Shown here: piece after piece, positions 1-11,454 of the stretch
Layout: every line of letters starts with the position of its first letter
Position numbering within the stretch: the first letter of the stretch is position 1
From: Cryoendolithus antarcticus
Taxonomy: Eukaryota > Ascomycota > Dothideomycetes > Cladosporiales > Cladosporiaceae
Direction of reading: 5' to 3'
Length of the DNA stretch: 64,000 bases
Assembly (NCBI GenBank): GCA_002077065.1
Contig: NAJO01000030.1
Coordinates: 528,989-592,988, forward strand
Program-made: the position numbers and the translations under genes
The notes under the pieces: generated by a model
The model's database searches: none
What the model saw: only the letters and a program-made list of their open reading frames with translations
What the model was told of the DNA's origin: nothing

Positions 1-283
1 GCCGCGACGTTGGCACCACATGGCAGACACGCCGAGATGTACCCTTCCAAGAATGACTTGACCTCTCATGGCAGGTCCAGCGGATCCATTATTGCAGCCA
101 AGGCTTGCGGTCTTGGGTGGATTCATCGAGGGCTTGGCTGGGACGTCCACCACGGCGCGTTGGACCGATGGTCATAAGGACGGTTGGTGGCACTTCAGTA
201 TTCTCTTGAAGTCTAAATTTCCTATCGCTGTTCGTGATATTCAGTGTCGTCGCGAACGTTGATCTCTGCGTTGACAATCCGTC

Positions 284-2218
284 ATGGCGACTTACGATGG
301 GCAGACCGATTTTGAAAAGTCGGCTGGACAACACACAAAGGGCGAAGGGAGCCCGTTGTCGTCCAGCCCGACGCGCGACGACGGCGACGCATATGATCTC
401 GAGCGCCCGCCTCTCATGACCAGGCTGGGTCTCACGCCGAGCAGCTTCAAGAAGCGCACACTCGCCGATGAGCACAATCAGCTCAATAAGACGCTCAAGA
501 CCAGACATCTGAACATGATTGCTATCGGCGGCTCTATCGGTGCGGGCCTGTTCGTCGGTACAGGTTCTGCTCTGGCTCGTGGAGGACCAGCGTCGCTGCT
601 CATCTGTTATGGTAACTTTGGCAACGCGATCAATTAATGCGCCCGAGACTGACTTCACGATGCAGGTATCATGGGTGTCATGATATTCAACGTCGTCTAC
701 GCTCTCGGTGAGCTCGCAATGGTCTATCCTGTCTCTGGTGGCTTCTACACGTACTCTGTCCGGTTCATCGATCCGACATGGGGTTTCGCTATGGGCTGGA
801 ACTACGTCTTTCAATGGGTATGATCTCATGCCGAAGACGTAAGTAAGCGATTAACTGACATTGCGATCAGGCTATTGTGTTGCCACTTGAACTCGTTGTT
901 GCGGGCTTGACGGTCAGTTACTGGGGCGTCGAACTCAATAATGCCGTCTGGATCACCATCTTCTTCTTGATCATCTGCGTCATCAGTCTGTTCGGCGTAC
1001 TTGGCTACGCTGAGGAAGAGTTTTGGGTGGCATGCTTGAAGCTGACCACGATCGTCATCTTTATCTTCATGGGTATAATCTTCGCTGCAGGCGGTGGACC
1101 CTCTGGAGGACTGTATGTCAAATCACACTTTGGTGACAGACACGACTCGTACTGACGCACTTTGCAGATATGGCGAATACTGGGGCATGCGCACCTGGTA
1201 CAACCCAGGCGCCTTCTCCGACGGCTTCCCTGGTCTTTGCTCGGTCTTCGTGACAGCTGCGTTCGCTTTCTCCGGAACCGAGCTTGTCGGTTTGGCTGCT
1301 GCAGAGTCCGAGAACCCGCAGAAGTCGCTTCCCAGCGCGATCAAGCAGGTGTTCTGGCGAATCACACTGTTCTACATTCTCTCGCTGTTCATCGTTGGCA
1401 TGCTGGTGCCCTGGGACGATACACGCCTCCTCGGTAACGGCTCATATCTCGATGTCAAGGCTTCGCCTTTCGTCATCGCTGCCGTCGATGCTGGTCTCCC
1501 TGCCTTCGCATCCTTCGTCAATGTGGTGATCCTCTTCTCCGTAGTCTCTATCGGTCTTTCTGGTGTATACGGAGGCTCTCGCACGCTCACTGCCCTAGCA
1601 GAGCAAGGTTACGCACCCAAATTCTTCGGCTACGTTGACCGCGCTGGCCGACCACTCTGGTCTACGGTTTTCATCCTCGCTTGGTCCCCATTGGCTTTCA
1701 TGACGCTGTCCACTGGTGGCACCGTGGCATTCGACTGGCTGCAGTCGTTGTCTGGTCTTGCGGCACTGTTCACCTGGGGCTCGATCTGCCTATCGCACAT
1801 CCGTTTCCGCGCTGCGTGGAAGTACCACGGGCACACTCTCGATGAGCTGCCATTTAAGCATGTGTTTGGCGTGTATGGCTCGTGGGTTGGCCTTACGCTC
1901 ATTTTCATCGTTCTGATTGCTCAGGTAAGTCTCCCGATATATGTGCTTACCAGCGTGAGATGCTGATCCATGTTCCAGTTTTACACTGCCATCCGCCCCA
2001 TGACCGCCGAGGGCTTCTTCAAATCTTATCTCGCGCTCTTCGTCGTTATCGCCTTCTACATTGTGGGTTATATTTGGAAGCGCAAGACATGGTTGAAGCT
2101 GAAGGACATCAATGTCGATGCTGGACGAAGAGAACTGGACTGGGAGCAATTCGAGAAAGTTAAGGCGAAGAAAGCAGCTTGGCCCAAGTGGAGGCGGGCG
2201 CTGGATATGTTCTTCTAG
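284..2218 (+). CDS. Amino-acid permease (APC/YAT family), 5 exons
   Basis: Plasma-membrane amino-acid/proton symporter of the fungal YAT group. Exons 284-611, 666-817, 871-1112, 1168-1924, 1979-2218 give 572 residues, the usual size for this family (550-600). All four introns are 53-55 nt and GT-AG, and they join the frame exactly. The cytosolic N-terminus (about 80 residues) is followed by the family-typical first membrane segment with [20 protein letters not shown]. Later hydrophobic helices follow, and the [20 protein letters not shown] and [16 protein letters not shown] motifs of fungal permeases are present. The C-tail ends in LDMFF after a charged stretch. Substrate range cannot be read from sequence. 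A 64-codon upstream ORF (68-262) lies before the start. The family assignment is very secure; the exact orthologue (general, proline or dicarboxylic permease) is not. Confidence 0.95.
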
Positions 2219-2450
2219 GGCGCTAAAGCTGCTGGTTAGGATGGATGGAAGGTGCGTGATAGCAGGGCTATGTAGCACCGAAGACATGGCATTGAAGCAT
2301 ATCGACTCATTATTTCATGTCCCCCCCTCTCACAGTTCTGACAGAACGCTACAATTTGGTCTCATGGAGAGGTAATGCTTGCCTTAGGGGTATCTATGTT
2401 CCAGTTCATCAATCGTTGACTGCGCCCAACTCCGCTTCCCATTGCAGCTA

Positions 2451-5400
2451 TCACACAAGCGTCGTCTGCCCGCGCTCCGGATCACTCATTCGATGGATCG
2501 CGACATCTTCTCCAAGCACAACGTTCCCCATACTCTGCGGCGTGATTAGGACGAATTGCCTTCCCACGCTCCGTCTCGCCGCCTGGATCATCATGCCCAT
2601 GCTAGTGCTGCGATTGACACTGTCCATGAACACGTCGAACTCGTCCAGGCAGCGGATCGGACTGCCCATGGCTTCCCAGATGCTCAGCAGCAAACAGATC
2701 GTGCTGTAGGACTTCTCGCCACCGGAGAGAGTCTGCGTTTTGCGGCCACCATCGCTGCGACGCGTAGAGTCAGGCTCGACGGAGATGTCCAGAGTCTTTG
2801 CTTCGTGTGACATGAGGACCCGGCCACGGAAGCGGCGCTCGGAGAGGAGGTAGGAGAAGGTGAAGCGGGCGCGGTAGGCGATGTAGCGCAGGAACATGCG
2901 CCAGCGGTACTTGCGTTCGGTCAGGGAATTCTTGAGGGACTACAATCTGGGTTAGCTGGATAGCCTCGAATTGCTTGAACTGGATGAGTGGCCTTACCTG
3001 GGAGAGACGCTTCGTGTTCTGCTGCTCCTTCAGAATTTCACGAAGCTCCTTCTTAGCTCTTCGCCAGGCCATGGTGAGCTGCTCCATTGTGCCTCCTGCT
3101 TCGGCCTGAGCCCGCTTGTAGTCGTCAATGAACTTCTCAAGGCGCTTGTCAAGTGTGGCCGCCGTGATGCCAGGCTCGAGCTCCATCCGCCGACAAATCT
3201 TCTCGGCCTCGCTGATGAAATCATCTTCCAAGACCTTTTGCTGTCGATCCCGCATCTCCTCGAACTCCTGCAAGTTGCGCTTTGCCGCGTCGATCTCGTT
3301 GAGTGCTTCATTCTTCGCTCTCAGAGCAGTATGCCGGTCAGCTTCAAGCTGGCCTTTGCGTCGCTCTGCTTTTTCTATCATCTTCACGCAACTATCAGAC
3401 TCGCGCTGGGCTTCTTCGACGCGCTGCTTCAAGGCTTTGGCTTTATCGTTCAGCTTGTCCTTCTCCACGATCAAGTCCTGGAAGCTAGCAGCTGTGGCCT
3501 CGATATCCGCTACTGCTTTTTCCAACTGCCTCTGGAACTCCTGCAACTTTCCGTCCTGCGGTCGAGAGGTCTCGATCTCATTGGATGCCTCTTCAACGGC
3601 ATCATGTGCTTGTTGCTTCGCTACTCGCAAGCTACGCTCAGTCTTTTGGTGACGATTGACATCATGCTGGGCAACTACAGAAGCACGTTCGGCCGTATGG
3701 AGGGCCTGACGGAGGGTTTCCAACTCAGTCTTGAACTGGCTGACATCCTCCTGCCTACTACGCAGCTGTGCAGCGTAGTCGGTCTGCATGCGCGCTTTTC
3801 CCTCCCAAGCGAAGATGGGGGAGGTCTTCGCTGCCTTTGAACCAGTTGTCTCATAGCGGACACCCGTATTGCGCTCACCGCCATGCGCAAGCACTGCTTT
3901 TATACCGTGCAGACGGGCTTGACTCATCTGGAACGCCTCCTTTCCATTCGCACAGAGTGCAGTATTCTCGGGTGCTTGGTTTATGATAATGGTGTTGCGT
4001 ACCAAATCGTTGCTAATCTCAAGCGCTCGAAGGATCGTCAGATACTGCGCAGCAGGCTCGTTGCGTGATATGTCGAATCGACCTGGATTTGCGATGAATG
4101 AGGGAGCTTGGCACTTCTGCCGATTCATGTGGGCTGTGAGCATGACTTGGTCTTCCTTGCAGGTCACTGCGAAGGCTTCGAGCATGCCACCGAACGTCTT
4201 CTCAATAATCGAACTCCACTCTGGTTTCAGTAGGCGCACGTAGACGCCGAACGGACCGACAGGTTTCTGACGCCATCTAGTTTCGTTGTCAATCGCTCGT
4301 ACCAGGTTGGCCATGTTCGGCCGAAAGCTGGCGAACTTCTGACCCTGTTGCTCTCTCTTCAGGCTATCCAACCGGCCTTGCGCCCTTTCTAATTCACTGC
4401 TCTTCGAGTCCAGTGGCTCCTTCGCTGCTCCAGCGGCGGCTGCGGCAGTTTTTCTGTTTGCTTCCAAGGGAGGTAGAGCGGCACGATGATTAAGCTCCAC
4501 TTGCTCGGCGGTCGCAGCAGCTTGCTTCAGTTCCTCCAGCCGCTCCATCCGCTCTACATGCTCCGGTCCTTCAGCCTCTGCCAGCCTGGCCTGCTCTAGC
4601 GCGATCTCATTATCGAGGCGCTTCTTGTTGGCCTTGTTCCCGTTCATGTCCGCTTTTATGAGTCTCTCCTGCGACTTCTGCTCCGCGATTTCGCTCGTGT
4701 TGGCATCGAACAAAGCTTTCTCTTCGCGGTACAGTTGTTGTTTGGGCTCCAGCTGGGCTTGCGCCTCTTCAAGTACCCTCTGAGCTGCCTCGTAGGCTTG
4801 ATTGTGCCCTTCAAATGCACCCGAGATGTTCTCAGCTGCGTCAGTCACTTCATCAATCCTCTGCTGACACCGCTCGACATCCTTGCTATACTTGGTCACG
4901 ATAGCCTCTTGTTCCTCCACCTGCGCCCACGCATGCATGCGTTGAGTCTTCTGAATCTTATCTTGTATGGCTTGGCTAGCGTCGAGCCGCTTCTTTCGCT
5001 TCTCGGCTTCCTCAGCCTTCTGCCTCTTCACCGCGATGTCTTCCTCCCTCGTGCGTAGCTTCGCTTCCATGCTATCGACATTCTCCTCCATGACATTGTA
5101 GTCTGCGTCCAACACATCGAGCTGCGTACCCTGAATGAAGAATCTGTACTTATCGGCAGGCGTGCTATTTGACAAGAACTGGCGAGCCATGTCCTGTGTC
5201 AGCACGTTGATCGGATTGTCCAGCTGAAATGCAAAGAAGTCGAGGATGTCGTCCAAGTCCGCCCGCTTGGTGCTCACGACTTTGTCAGCCGAGTTCTTGA
5301 TCTTCCAGCCACTGGTGCCGGTCCGGGAAAAGTGACGCTCGACCAAGATGCTGTCGCCATACAGATCAGGCTTATACGCCGCATCGCCTCGATTTTTTAT

Positions 5401-5970
5401 CTTCACACCCAGCGAGGCCTGCTCGGTCCCTTCCTTGATCATAGCCTTGAGGTTGGCACCTCGGTTGGTCGCAGCTGCCTTGCCACCTAGACACATTTGT
5501 AGTGCGGTAAGAACAGCACTCTTACCACTGCCGTTGTGGCCAATGATGAAGTTGATCAGAGGACCAAGTCTAATGCGTAGATTCCCGTGACACATGAAGT
5601 TCTTGCACTGCACTTCTTCAATGATGCCACATTCCATGGCGACGTTGTCACCACGTTTCTTGAGGATCTGCTTTTCAACGATCTGGCTGGCCTTGAGTTC
5701 GTCGGCATCGTCCTCGTCCTCGTCCTCGGAGCTGTGGTTGGGTGCGTCGTCTATCTGATTGTCGATACCGAAGCCGTTGACGAGTGAGTCGAGTCCCTCG
5801 TCGTCATCATCATCTTCATCCGAGACAGTTGATCCTCCGCGCGCCTGCGCCATTGCGACTCTAGAGCGTTTATGTGTATTCTGGCGAAAGCTTGAGCTCG
5901 CACTCTCTATCTCGATCTCAACATCGTCGTCGTCGATACGCGCACGTTTGCGCGACGAAGAAGACGCCAT
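2451..5970 (-). CDS. smc6: SMC6, structural maintenance of chromosomes protein 6
   Basis: ATPase arm of the nuclear Smc5-Smc6 complex, which acts in homologous-recombination repair, replication-fork stability and rDNA maintenance. Exon 1 is 5970-2998 and exon 2 is 2939-2451, separated by a 58-nt GT-AG intron; the product is 1153 residues. After an acidic, low-complexity N-terminus of about 100 residues comes Walker A GHNGSGKSAV (about 142-151), then coiled coil, a hinge around residues 480-650, a second coiled coil, the ABC signature LSGGEKS (about 1061) and Walker B CLDEFDVFMD (about 1086). The second in-frame Met (MASSSSRKRAR, basic) is taken as start; an upstream Met at 6039 would add 23 residues. 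The opening LQNF-like segment reads VQCKNFMCHGNLRIRLGPL, typical of SMC6 and not of SMC5 or RAD50. Confidence 0.96.
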
Positions 5971-6208
5971 GACTGCTGTATGTAGGGTGTGTGTGTCACA
6001 CGACAAACAAAGTGGAAGTGAGGTCCATCGATAGGTCATAGAGAGCTTGTGCTTTCACGCGCCTAGTCGCGTCCAATAAGGTTGCGGATACTGCCGACGC
6101 TGGTACAAAAGTGCCGATACCTGAGCACAGGAAAGTTCGACGATAAGAGCCTTGCCACCACAATCACTGACCAACACACCGGACTCATTACAAGATCATC
6201 AAACCACC

Positions 6209-6505
6209 ATGCCTATCTCCAAGAAGGACCGCATAAGTCGCGACCACAAGAAGGCCGAAGCGGCCGGTACTCGCGCACCAGTGAAACCAAACGGCAACCC
6301 TGTCAAGCCTGCAAAGGAAAAGTCTGTATGCGCTTTCTGCAAGAAGGAGTTGACGCGAGACAACAAGAAGCAGGTCAGTAACTAATTCGAGTTGTGGCGA
6401 ATTGAAACGAAAGGCCTCACTGACATTCACCAGCTTGAGGACCACGCTGGATCGCATAATGACCAGTGGCCCAAGGAGAAATGCTTTCCGAACGACTTTC
6501 AGTAG
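6209..6505 (+). CDS. Small zinc-binding protein (At2g23090/DUF1909-like)
   Basis: A 78-residue lysine-rich protein. Exons are 6209-6373 and 6434-6505 with a 60-nt GT-AG intron (CTGACATTCACCAG branch and acceptor region). The N-terminus MPISKKDRISRDHKKAEAAG is basic. A single zinc-binding unit reads CAFCKKELTRDNKKQ, then HAGSH, so the ligands are probably Cys-x2-Cys and two His brought together across the splice junction. This arrangement resembles the small eukaryotic zinc-binding family typified by Arabidopsis At2g23090; its biochemical role is not established. It is divergently oriented to SMC6, with 238 bp between the starts. Without the intron the frame would stop three codons past the junction and lose the His pair, which supports the splice call. 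Confidence 0.8.
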
Positions 6506-7037
6506 GCGAAGTCACGGTGATGGTGCGGGAATATTAATGGAGTTTGCGTCGCCAACTGGAGCCTGGTGCTGAATTGCCTGGACTACTAAGTGGTGACTCT
6601 GTTGTGGCGGAGAGATTTAGGGTGGGCAGAGCTGCACCACCGTGTGGCGTGCGGGAGTCTTGGGAATCGGAGTGAGGAGGGAACCATGTTGAGCTTCATG
6701 ACTGGTGAAGCGCGGATGTGCATCTGGGGCTCTGCACTTTGCTGCTGTGCCTGATCAAGTCCATATGAAAGTAAGCTGAACGGAATGCAAAGAGGGCGAC
6801 ACCAGATGCAATTATAGAGCAACAGCAACGTCACCTAATGAATTCCAATCATCAAGTCACATTATCATTAGATCATCTTATCTATACCTATCCGTCTAAC
6901 CCAGGCAATTAATGATGCATGCAGAGCAAAATAAGTAGAAGGGTATAGCGCTGGAGCACCTAAGAGACACCAGAACTTGTTTCCCACTGGCACCCTGAGT
7001 CCTTGGCTTGACGGTGTTCAACGTTGTCTCACGGGAC
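6506..7037. other. Intergenic, 532 bp, locally AT-rich
   Basis: Convergent 3' ends of the small zinc protein and the Ytp1-like gene. Positions about 6830-6950 are clearly richer in A and T than the surroundings, with repeated ATTA/TTATC words, consistent with 3'-end processing signals for both genes. No ORF here has recognisable protein character. Confidence 0.5.
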
Positions 7038-8813
7038 TCAACTCTCTATCGCCTCCCTCACACCAGCTTCTCTCCGCACAGCCCAGCCCATGAGAGCATA
7101 GCATACCACCTCCCACGCCATCAAGACACCAGTCATCCCCATAGTAAGTGTGAAGATTGTCATAGCATCCAGCCCATTGAACTCAATGCTACGCACGCCA
7201 TCGTGCGAGCTGTTCATGAATAGCACGCCGCCAGACATAAGACAGAAGCTCGCCACTAGCTCTGTCGGCGGCCTTGATGGGTAGGCCGTCGTGGGAGGCT
7301 TGAGGTACATTAGGATGTAGGTAAGTCCTCGAGCGAGCGCGAAGCCGGAAAACAGCATTCCCCATTGAGCGTGCAACATGGTCGCCACCATGCTGCTCTG
7401 ATGATGGGAAGACATCATCATGCCGAGAAGCATAATGACGAGAGCCGGCATGGGATTCACGGACATTTTGCGTGCAGGCGGGGTGACGTCGGACTCATCG
7501 AGCAGTGCCAAGCCAGGCTCTTGAACCTCACTTGTGTTCTCGCTCTTTCGCACCTCGACACCAGTGTTCAACATCCTGCCAATCCAGCCAGATTCGATGA
7601 TCATGCCAAGTAGACCACCGCCAAAGAACAAGATCGTGATGCTAACATGCTCAAAGTCCTGTGCGCTCCAGGCTTTGCCCCAGGCATTTAGATGTTCGGC
7701 CCAGACATTCGTCGCACCGTACAGCCAGATGACGAAGGATTCCGTGAACTCCGCAGATGGTACGCGAGACTGCCATCGAGACGTATGCGAGACTGTTGAG
7801 CGAATGTTCCAGGCCCAGCCGTACTTCGAAAAGGCACCCATCCAGCGGCCGAGTGTGAGAATGCCGTACCAAAAGAAGATTGCGCCTTTGACGAAGTGCG
7901 CCATGCCGGAGAAGATTTCTCGACTTCTGAAGATGCCACCATACACTACGAAGCCAGAGGTGACGGCTGCAAAGCCAAGCAGGAGAAGAAGCTTGTCCAG
8001 CATGACCTGTCCAACACGCGCTACTGCAAAGATGCGCTGTCCCACAAAGCGCGCAGTGTTGCGCGCAAGGAAGTGACCCACAAGACCATTGCCTAGGAAG
8101 GTCTTCTTAATGTCTCCGTTATGCTCATCTGTATAGGATTCGTCGCTTGGGGGCAATGCTGGTGTCTCCTCCTCTTTGCGGCTTTCTGACAACGAGCTGC
8201 CGCGCGATCCACTTGAGAAGTTGCCGGAGTCGCGCGAGCTGTGGTACTCGACCGGACTGTCTTCGTATTGCTGTAGCTGAGCATATTGTGGAATGTCGTG
8301 TCTTAAAGCCGCATGGCTACCAGCGAAGCCGGTTTGCGTTGACTTGGAGGTTTTGAGCGTTGCGAGCGTGGTAGCGAGCGTCCAGATCACGGTGAGTGAG
8401 TTCACCACGTAGCCGATTAGACCATGTGCATCACCCGTGTACAAATCGGGAGTTGCGCGGCTGTAGACGAAGCCAGTGACCATGCCAGCGCCATTAAAGG
8501 CGTGGAAGACCATCTGCGCCGCCAGACTGTATCTCGACCGTGCGATGCTGAGCATGGTAGCAGCTGGTAGGACGGCCACCCAACTCAACATCATTAAGGC
8601 AATGTGGGCGTACATCCATCCCGGGTATCCAGGGTGGCGGAAGTAGTTCGGCGGGAAGTCATGTGGAGATGGACTTGCACTCGTAGAGTTGCCCTTGCTC
8701 ATGTCCACTTCTTGGTTCATGTGACCATGGTTGCTGTCATGGCCGACAACGAAAGACGCTGCCAAGATCAGAAGCACGAAAGTGCGACCTGTAATGATGG
8801 AGGTGCTGCGCAT
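7038..8813 (-). CDS. ytp1: Ytp1-like multi-pass membrane protein
   Basis: An intronless 591-residue integral membrane protein matching the fungal YTP1 family (N-terminal DUF2427-type half plus Ytp1-like C-terminal half). I chose the Met at 8813 because it directly precedes a signal-peptide-like stretch (TGRTFVLLILAASFVVG); an in-frame Met at 8855 would add 14 residues. A His-rich lumenal segment (GHDSNHGHMNQ) follows, then about ten hydrophobic helices. A charged, Ser/Glu-rich loop in the middle (around SSLSESRKEEETPALPPSDE) separates the two halves. Histidines recur near membrane segments (HAFNGAGMV, SSHHQSS, SSHDG), which may suggest metal or haem interaction, but the family has no proven activity. 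The family assignment is secure, the function unknown. Confidence 0.85.
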   Translation of the reverse strand: MRSTSIITGRTFVLLILAASFVVGHDSNHGHMNQEVDMSKGNSTSASPSPHDFPPNYFRHPGYPGWMYAHIALMMLSWVAVLPAATMLSIARSRYSLAAQMVFHAFNGAGMVTGFVYSRATPDLYTGDAHGLIGYVVNSLTVIWTLATTLATLKTSKSTQTGFAGSHAALRHDIPQYAQLQQYEDSPVEYHSSRDSGNFSSGSRGSSLSESRKEEETPALPPSDESYTDEHNGDIKKTFLGNGLVGHFLARNTARFVGQRIFAVARVGQVMLDKLLLLLGFAAVTSGFVVYGGIFRSREIFSGMAHFVKGAIFFWYGILTLGRWMGAFSKYGWAWNIRSTVSHTSRWQSRVPSAEFTESFVIWLYGATNVWAEHLNAWGKAWSAQDFEHVSITILFFGGGLLGMIIESGWIGRMLNTGVEVRKSENTSEVQEPGLALLDESDVTPPARKMSVNPMPALVIMLLGMMMSSHHQSSMVATMLHAQWGMLFSGFALARGLTYILMYLKPPTTAYPSRPPTELVASFCLMSGGVLFMNSSHDGVRSIEFNGLDAMTIFTLTMGMTGVLMAWEVVCYALMGWAVRREAGVREAIES

Positions 8814-10078
8814 AGGGATCGTTGTGGTGTTCGAGCTGCATATGCTACGAACCAAGATCGTAGGGGTCTTGATAGGGGTCGAGAAGAAGGACGGAGGAAA
8901 GGGCGATCAGTAAGGCTAAGGCGATTGCGAGTAACTTGTTTCGTTGTTAAGAAATTCGACAGACGCTATGAAGGAAAATGTGGAAGGTGTTCACGGTAAT
9001 GCTCAACAAAAGGAAGGATGCGGCAACCACAATACGCTCGCTTCACCATGCGTGATTCCACGGAAAGTCAGCTTTAACTCACCGCCGCCGTCGTGTCCGC
9101 ATATGCGTATCGCTGCCGGATGTGAATCAGAGATGACATATGTCAGCAGCTCATGCAATTCGCCCCAGACACCAACGTCAGGATACGCTCATGCGATTCT
9201 CGCAGCGAGTATCGGCATCGGTCGTGTAAACTCCGAAAGACTACTCCATCACACGCCTTGTCTCTGACATATGAGCTGCTAGGACCCTTACGTGATATGC
9301 ACGCAGGATTCTGCGGCTCTGTTAGGTCATCCGTGGGCTGCCGAGGGTGGGCTGCTGACATCGCATTTCTGGTATAGTCTGATGCGGGATTCGCGATGTC
9401 CATGTTGGCCGACATGGCGTTTGTCGGTATAGTCTGACACGTCAGAAGAAGTGTGGCAGCCTTGCGAGCTGCTGGGCAGGATGGTGTTGCCGCTGTGATG
9501 ATCTTCCCACGTCTTCTGGGGGCTGTCTTTGCTCGCTGGTACACCTGTAGTCACACAGCCGCTAGTTCATACTGAATAGCATGATATGTCCTTACTAAGC
9601 TCCGCGGAGGCAACGTGAAGGGTTTGCTTGTGATCGGAAAGCTACGGAATACGATATCAGCATAGCGAAGTAGTCCACACTCTGCTAGGCCTTTGGAAGC
9701 CATAAGCTGTCAGTAGTGCGCCGCATCTCACATTCGAACATAAGTCGAGAGACGCGAACGCGAGAATTCCGAACCCACCGACGCTGTATAGCGAGTTTGA
9801 CCCAATTGTCCATGTCCAGCTGACCTGCCACAACATTACTTGTATGGACAGCAGTGCAGTTCTCGGCGGTGAGGCAAGTGCCGCGCCGGCGCCAAGCCTT
9901 ATGCGCGACCCGAGCTTGCCGAGCTCCGAAAGCTGCTTCGCGCGATCTAGACAGTCTTTCGTCTACGAGCATGTATCATGCATGAGGTTTTCCATGTCGC
10001 ATCATGATGGTAGCCTCTTCGGCGGAGACTCAGGTCCTTCAACAAGGCTTCATATAGGGCAATGAGTATGGTGGTAAC
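8814..10078. other. Intergenic, 1265 bp, no supported gene
   Basis: Upstream of the Ytp1-like gene on one side and of an F-box-like gene on the other. Only short overlapping ORFs without recognisable domains are present. Two imperfect direct repeats sharing GGTATAGTCTGA lie at about 9357-9386 and 9411-9441, and an AGCAGCTCAT / ATGAGCTGCT inverted pair lies near 9143 and 9270. These may be remnants of a decayed element or chance. Confidence 0.4.
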
Positions 10079-11454
10079 ATGACGCGAGCGATCGCAACAG
10101 CACTATCACTGCAAGACATCGTTGACAAAGTATGTTCCAGCTCATATGATGGTACAATGGCCTGTAGGCACTGACACATCGACGAAGATCGTGAGGCAGA
10201 TACTTGACCGACCTCCATTTGACTCTCGCGATCTCCTTACGGCGAACACTTATGGACTATTTGCAGCTTATACCGAGTCGTGTCGAAGAGATCTGCGAGC
10301 ACTTCGTTTATTGAACGCAATCTTCGAGGGAACTGCATCCCCATACTTGTTCGAATTTGTCAAGACTACCTTCCCGCATAAATCATCTGGATCGGAGTCA
10401 CAAGTCCCTTCCCTTTTTCGCAAGTCCACTGTGGATATACATCCGAAGCTTGAAAGTAGAATGGCCAGCCTACGTCCAACCGAAGCCTGGAGACTCGATG
10501 TGGGCCTTCGTGGCGGCGTTCCCCGAGAAGTTTCCTCAACTTCGTGTGAGTTGTACGAGACTGGTAGCCATTGGCTTCCACGTACCGAGAGGCGCTGTAC
10601 ATTTCGACCACTTGGGCGCTCCTGATCGCTACCGTCAGATCGTGTATACAACGATCATAGACTGCATACGCGAAGCACCGCCTGGCCTAGAAGTCCTCGT
10701 CTTACAACTCCCGCTCGCGTATGATTTCAGCTTTCTAAGCACAACGATAGCTCGAGAGCCGTCAGTGAGATCAACATTGGCTGCGATGAGACATTTGGTC
10801 GTAGGCATCAACGATGGCACAGGTCCCCATGGCGATCGAACGCCCTGTGATGAAGAGACAGGTGAGTGGGAGTCTCAGAGCGAAGATTATACAGCTCATC
10901 CGAATGTTTACTCACAATCAGGCTTTTGGGATTGCATCCAACTAGTGCAGCATAATCTGCGGTCGCTGCGTGTCCATTGCACGCATGTCTTAGATGCGGA
11001 ACGGGCGCTCATGGTAAACATGTCAGATCTGCGAGAAGTACAGCTCGTGCGCGTTAGTGTTTCAGCTGCGACCTTGTGCACTGTGTTTCCGAGAGCTGCT
11101 ATGCTCAGAGCTGTGCTTCTACAATCTGTGGAATTGAGTGCAGGTACCTGGGATGAGGTACTGCTGACCCTCGCGCGAATTCCAGCGCTCGAAACCTTTG
11201 ATATGGAGCCTTGCGGCTATCTACACAGTGGCGCCTCTGCAGCGTTCGCGACATGGGGTTTACCTACGACTGACGATGGCCGCCCGATCGAAACTTTGCA
11301 CTACTCGCAGGATTATGATGCCTGGGGAACCTTACTAAGACATGTCAATGGTGTCAGAGCTAGCAAAGGACTCGAACTTTACACGCCATACGAGTATCGT
11401 TATCTCGATCGAGAGTACGGACGAGAGCTGCAACATCTACACGCGGAGAGCTGA
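10079..11454 (+). CDS. F-box-like protein, uncertain gene model (possible frameshift)
   Basis: A tentative model joins 10079-10129, 10188-10358 and 10405-11454 (423 residues). The N-terminus LSLQDIVDK then IVRQIL, followed by RRDLRALRLLNAIFEGTASP, resembles the F-box/early leucine-rich segment of the large fungal F-box family, whose members recruit substrates to SCF ubiquitin ligases. The long C-terminal part (SPLWIYIRSLKVEW onward) carries LRSLRVHCTH, LREVQLVRVS and ALETFDMEPC, spaced like degenerate leucine-rich repeats. The first intron is convincing (GTATGT start, 58 nt). The second (46 nt, GTCAAG start) is weak and has no good branch point, so a one-base indel near 10360-10430 is an equal explanation, making this a possible pseudogene. 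The family call is plausible, not certain. Confidence 0.45.

Noticed and set aside
89..829. 246-codon minus-strand ORF over the first two permease exons
   Set aside because: Runs antisense across exons and an intron of a clear permease; Arg/Ser/Thr-rich with no domain. A shadow.
2971..3840. 289-codon plus-strand ORF inside smc6
   Set aside because: Antisense shadow of the SMC6 coiled coil; the Leu-rich composition is what reversed Glu/Lys/Gln codons give.
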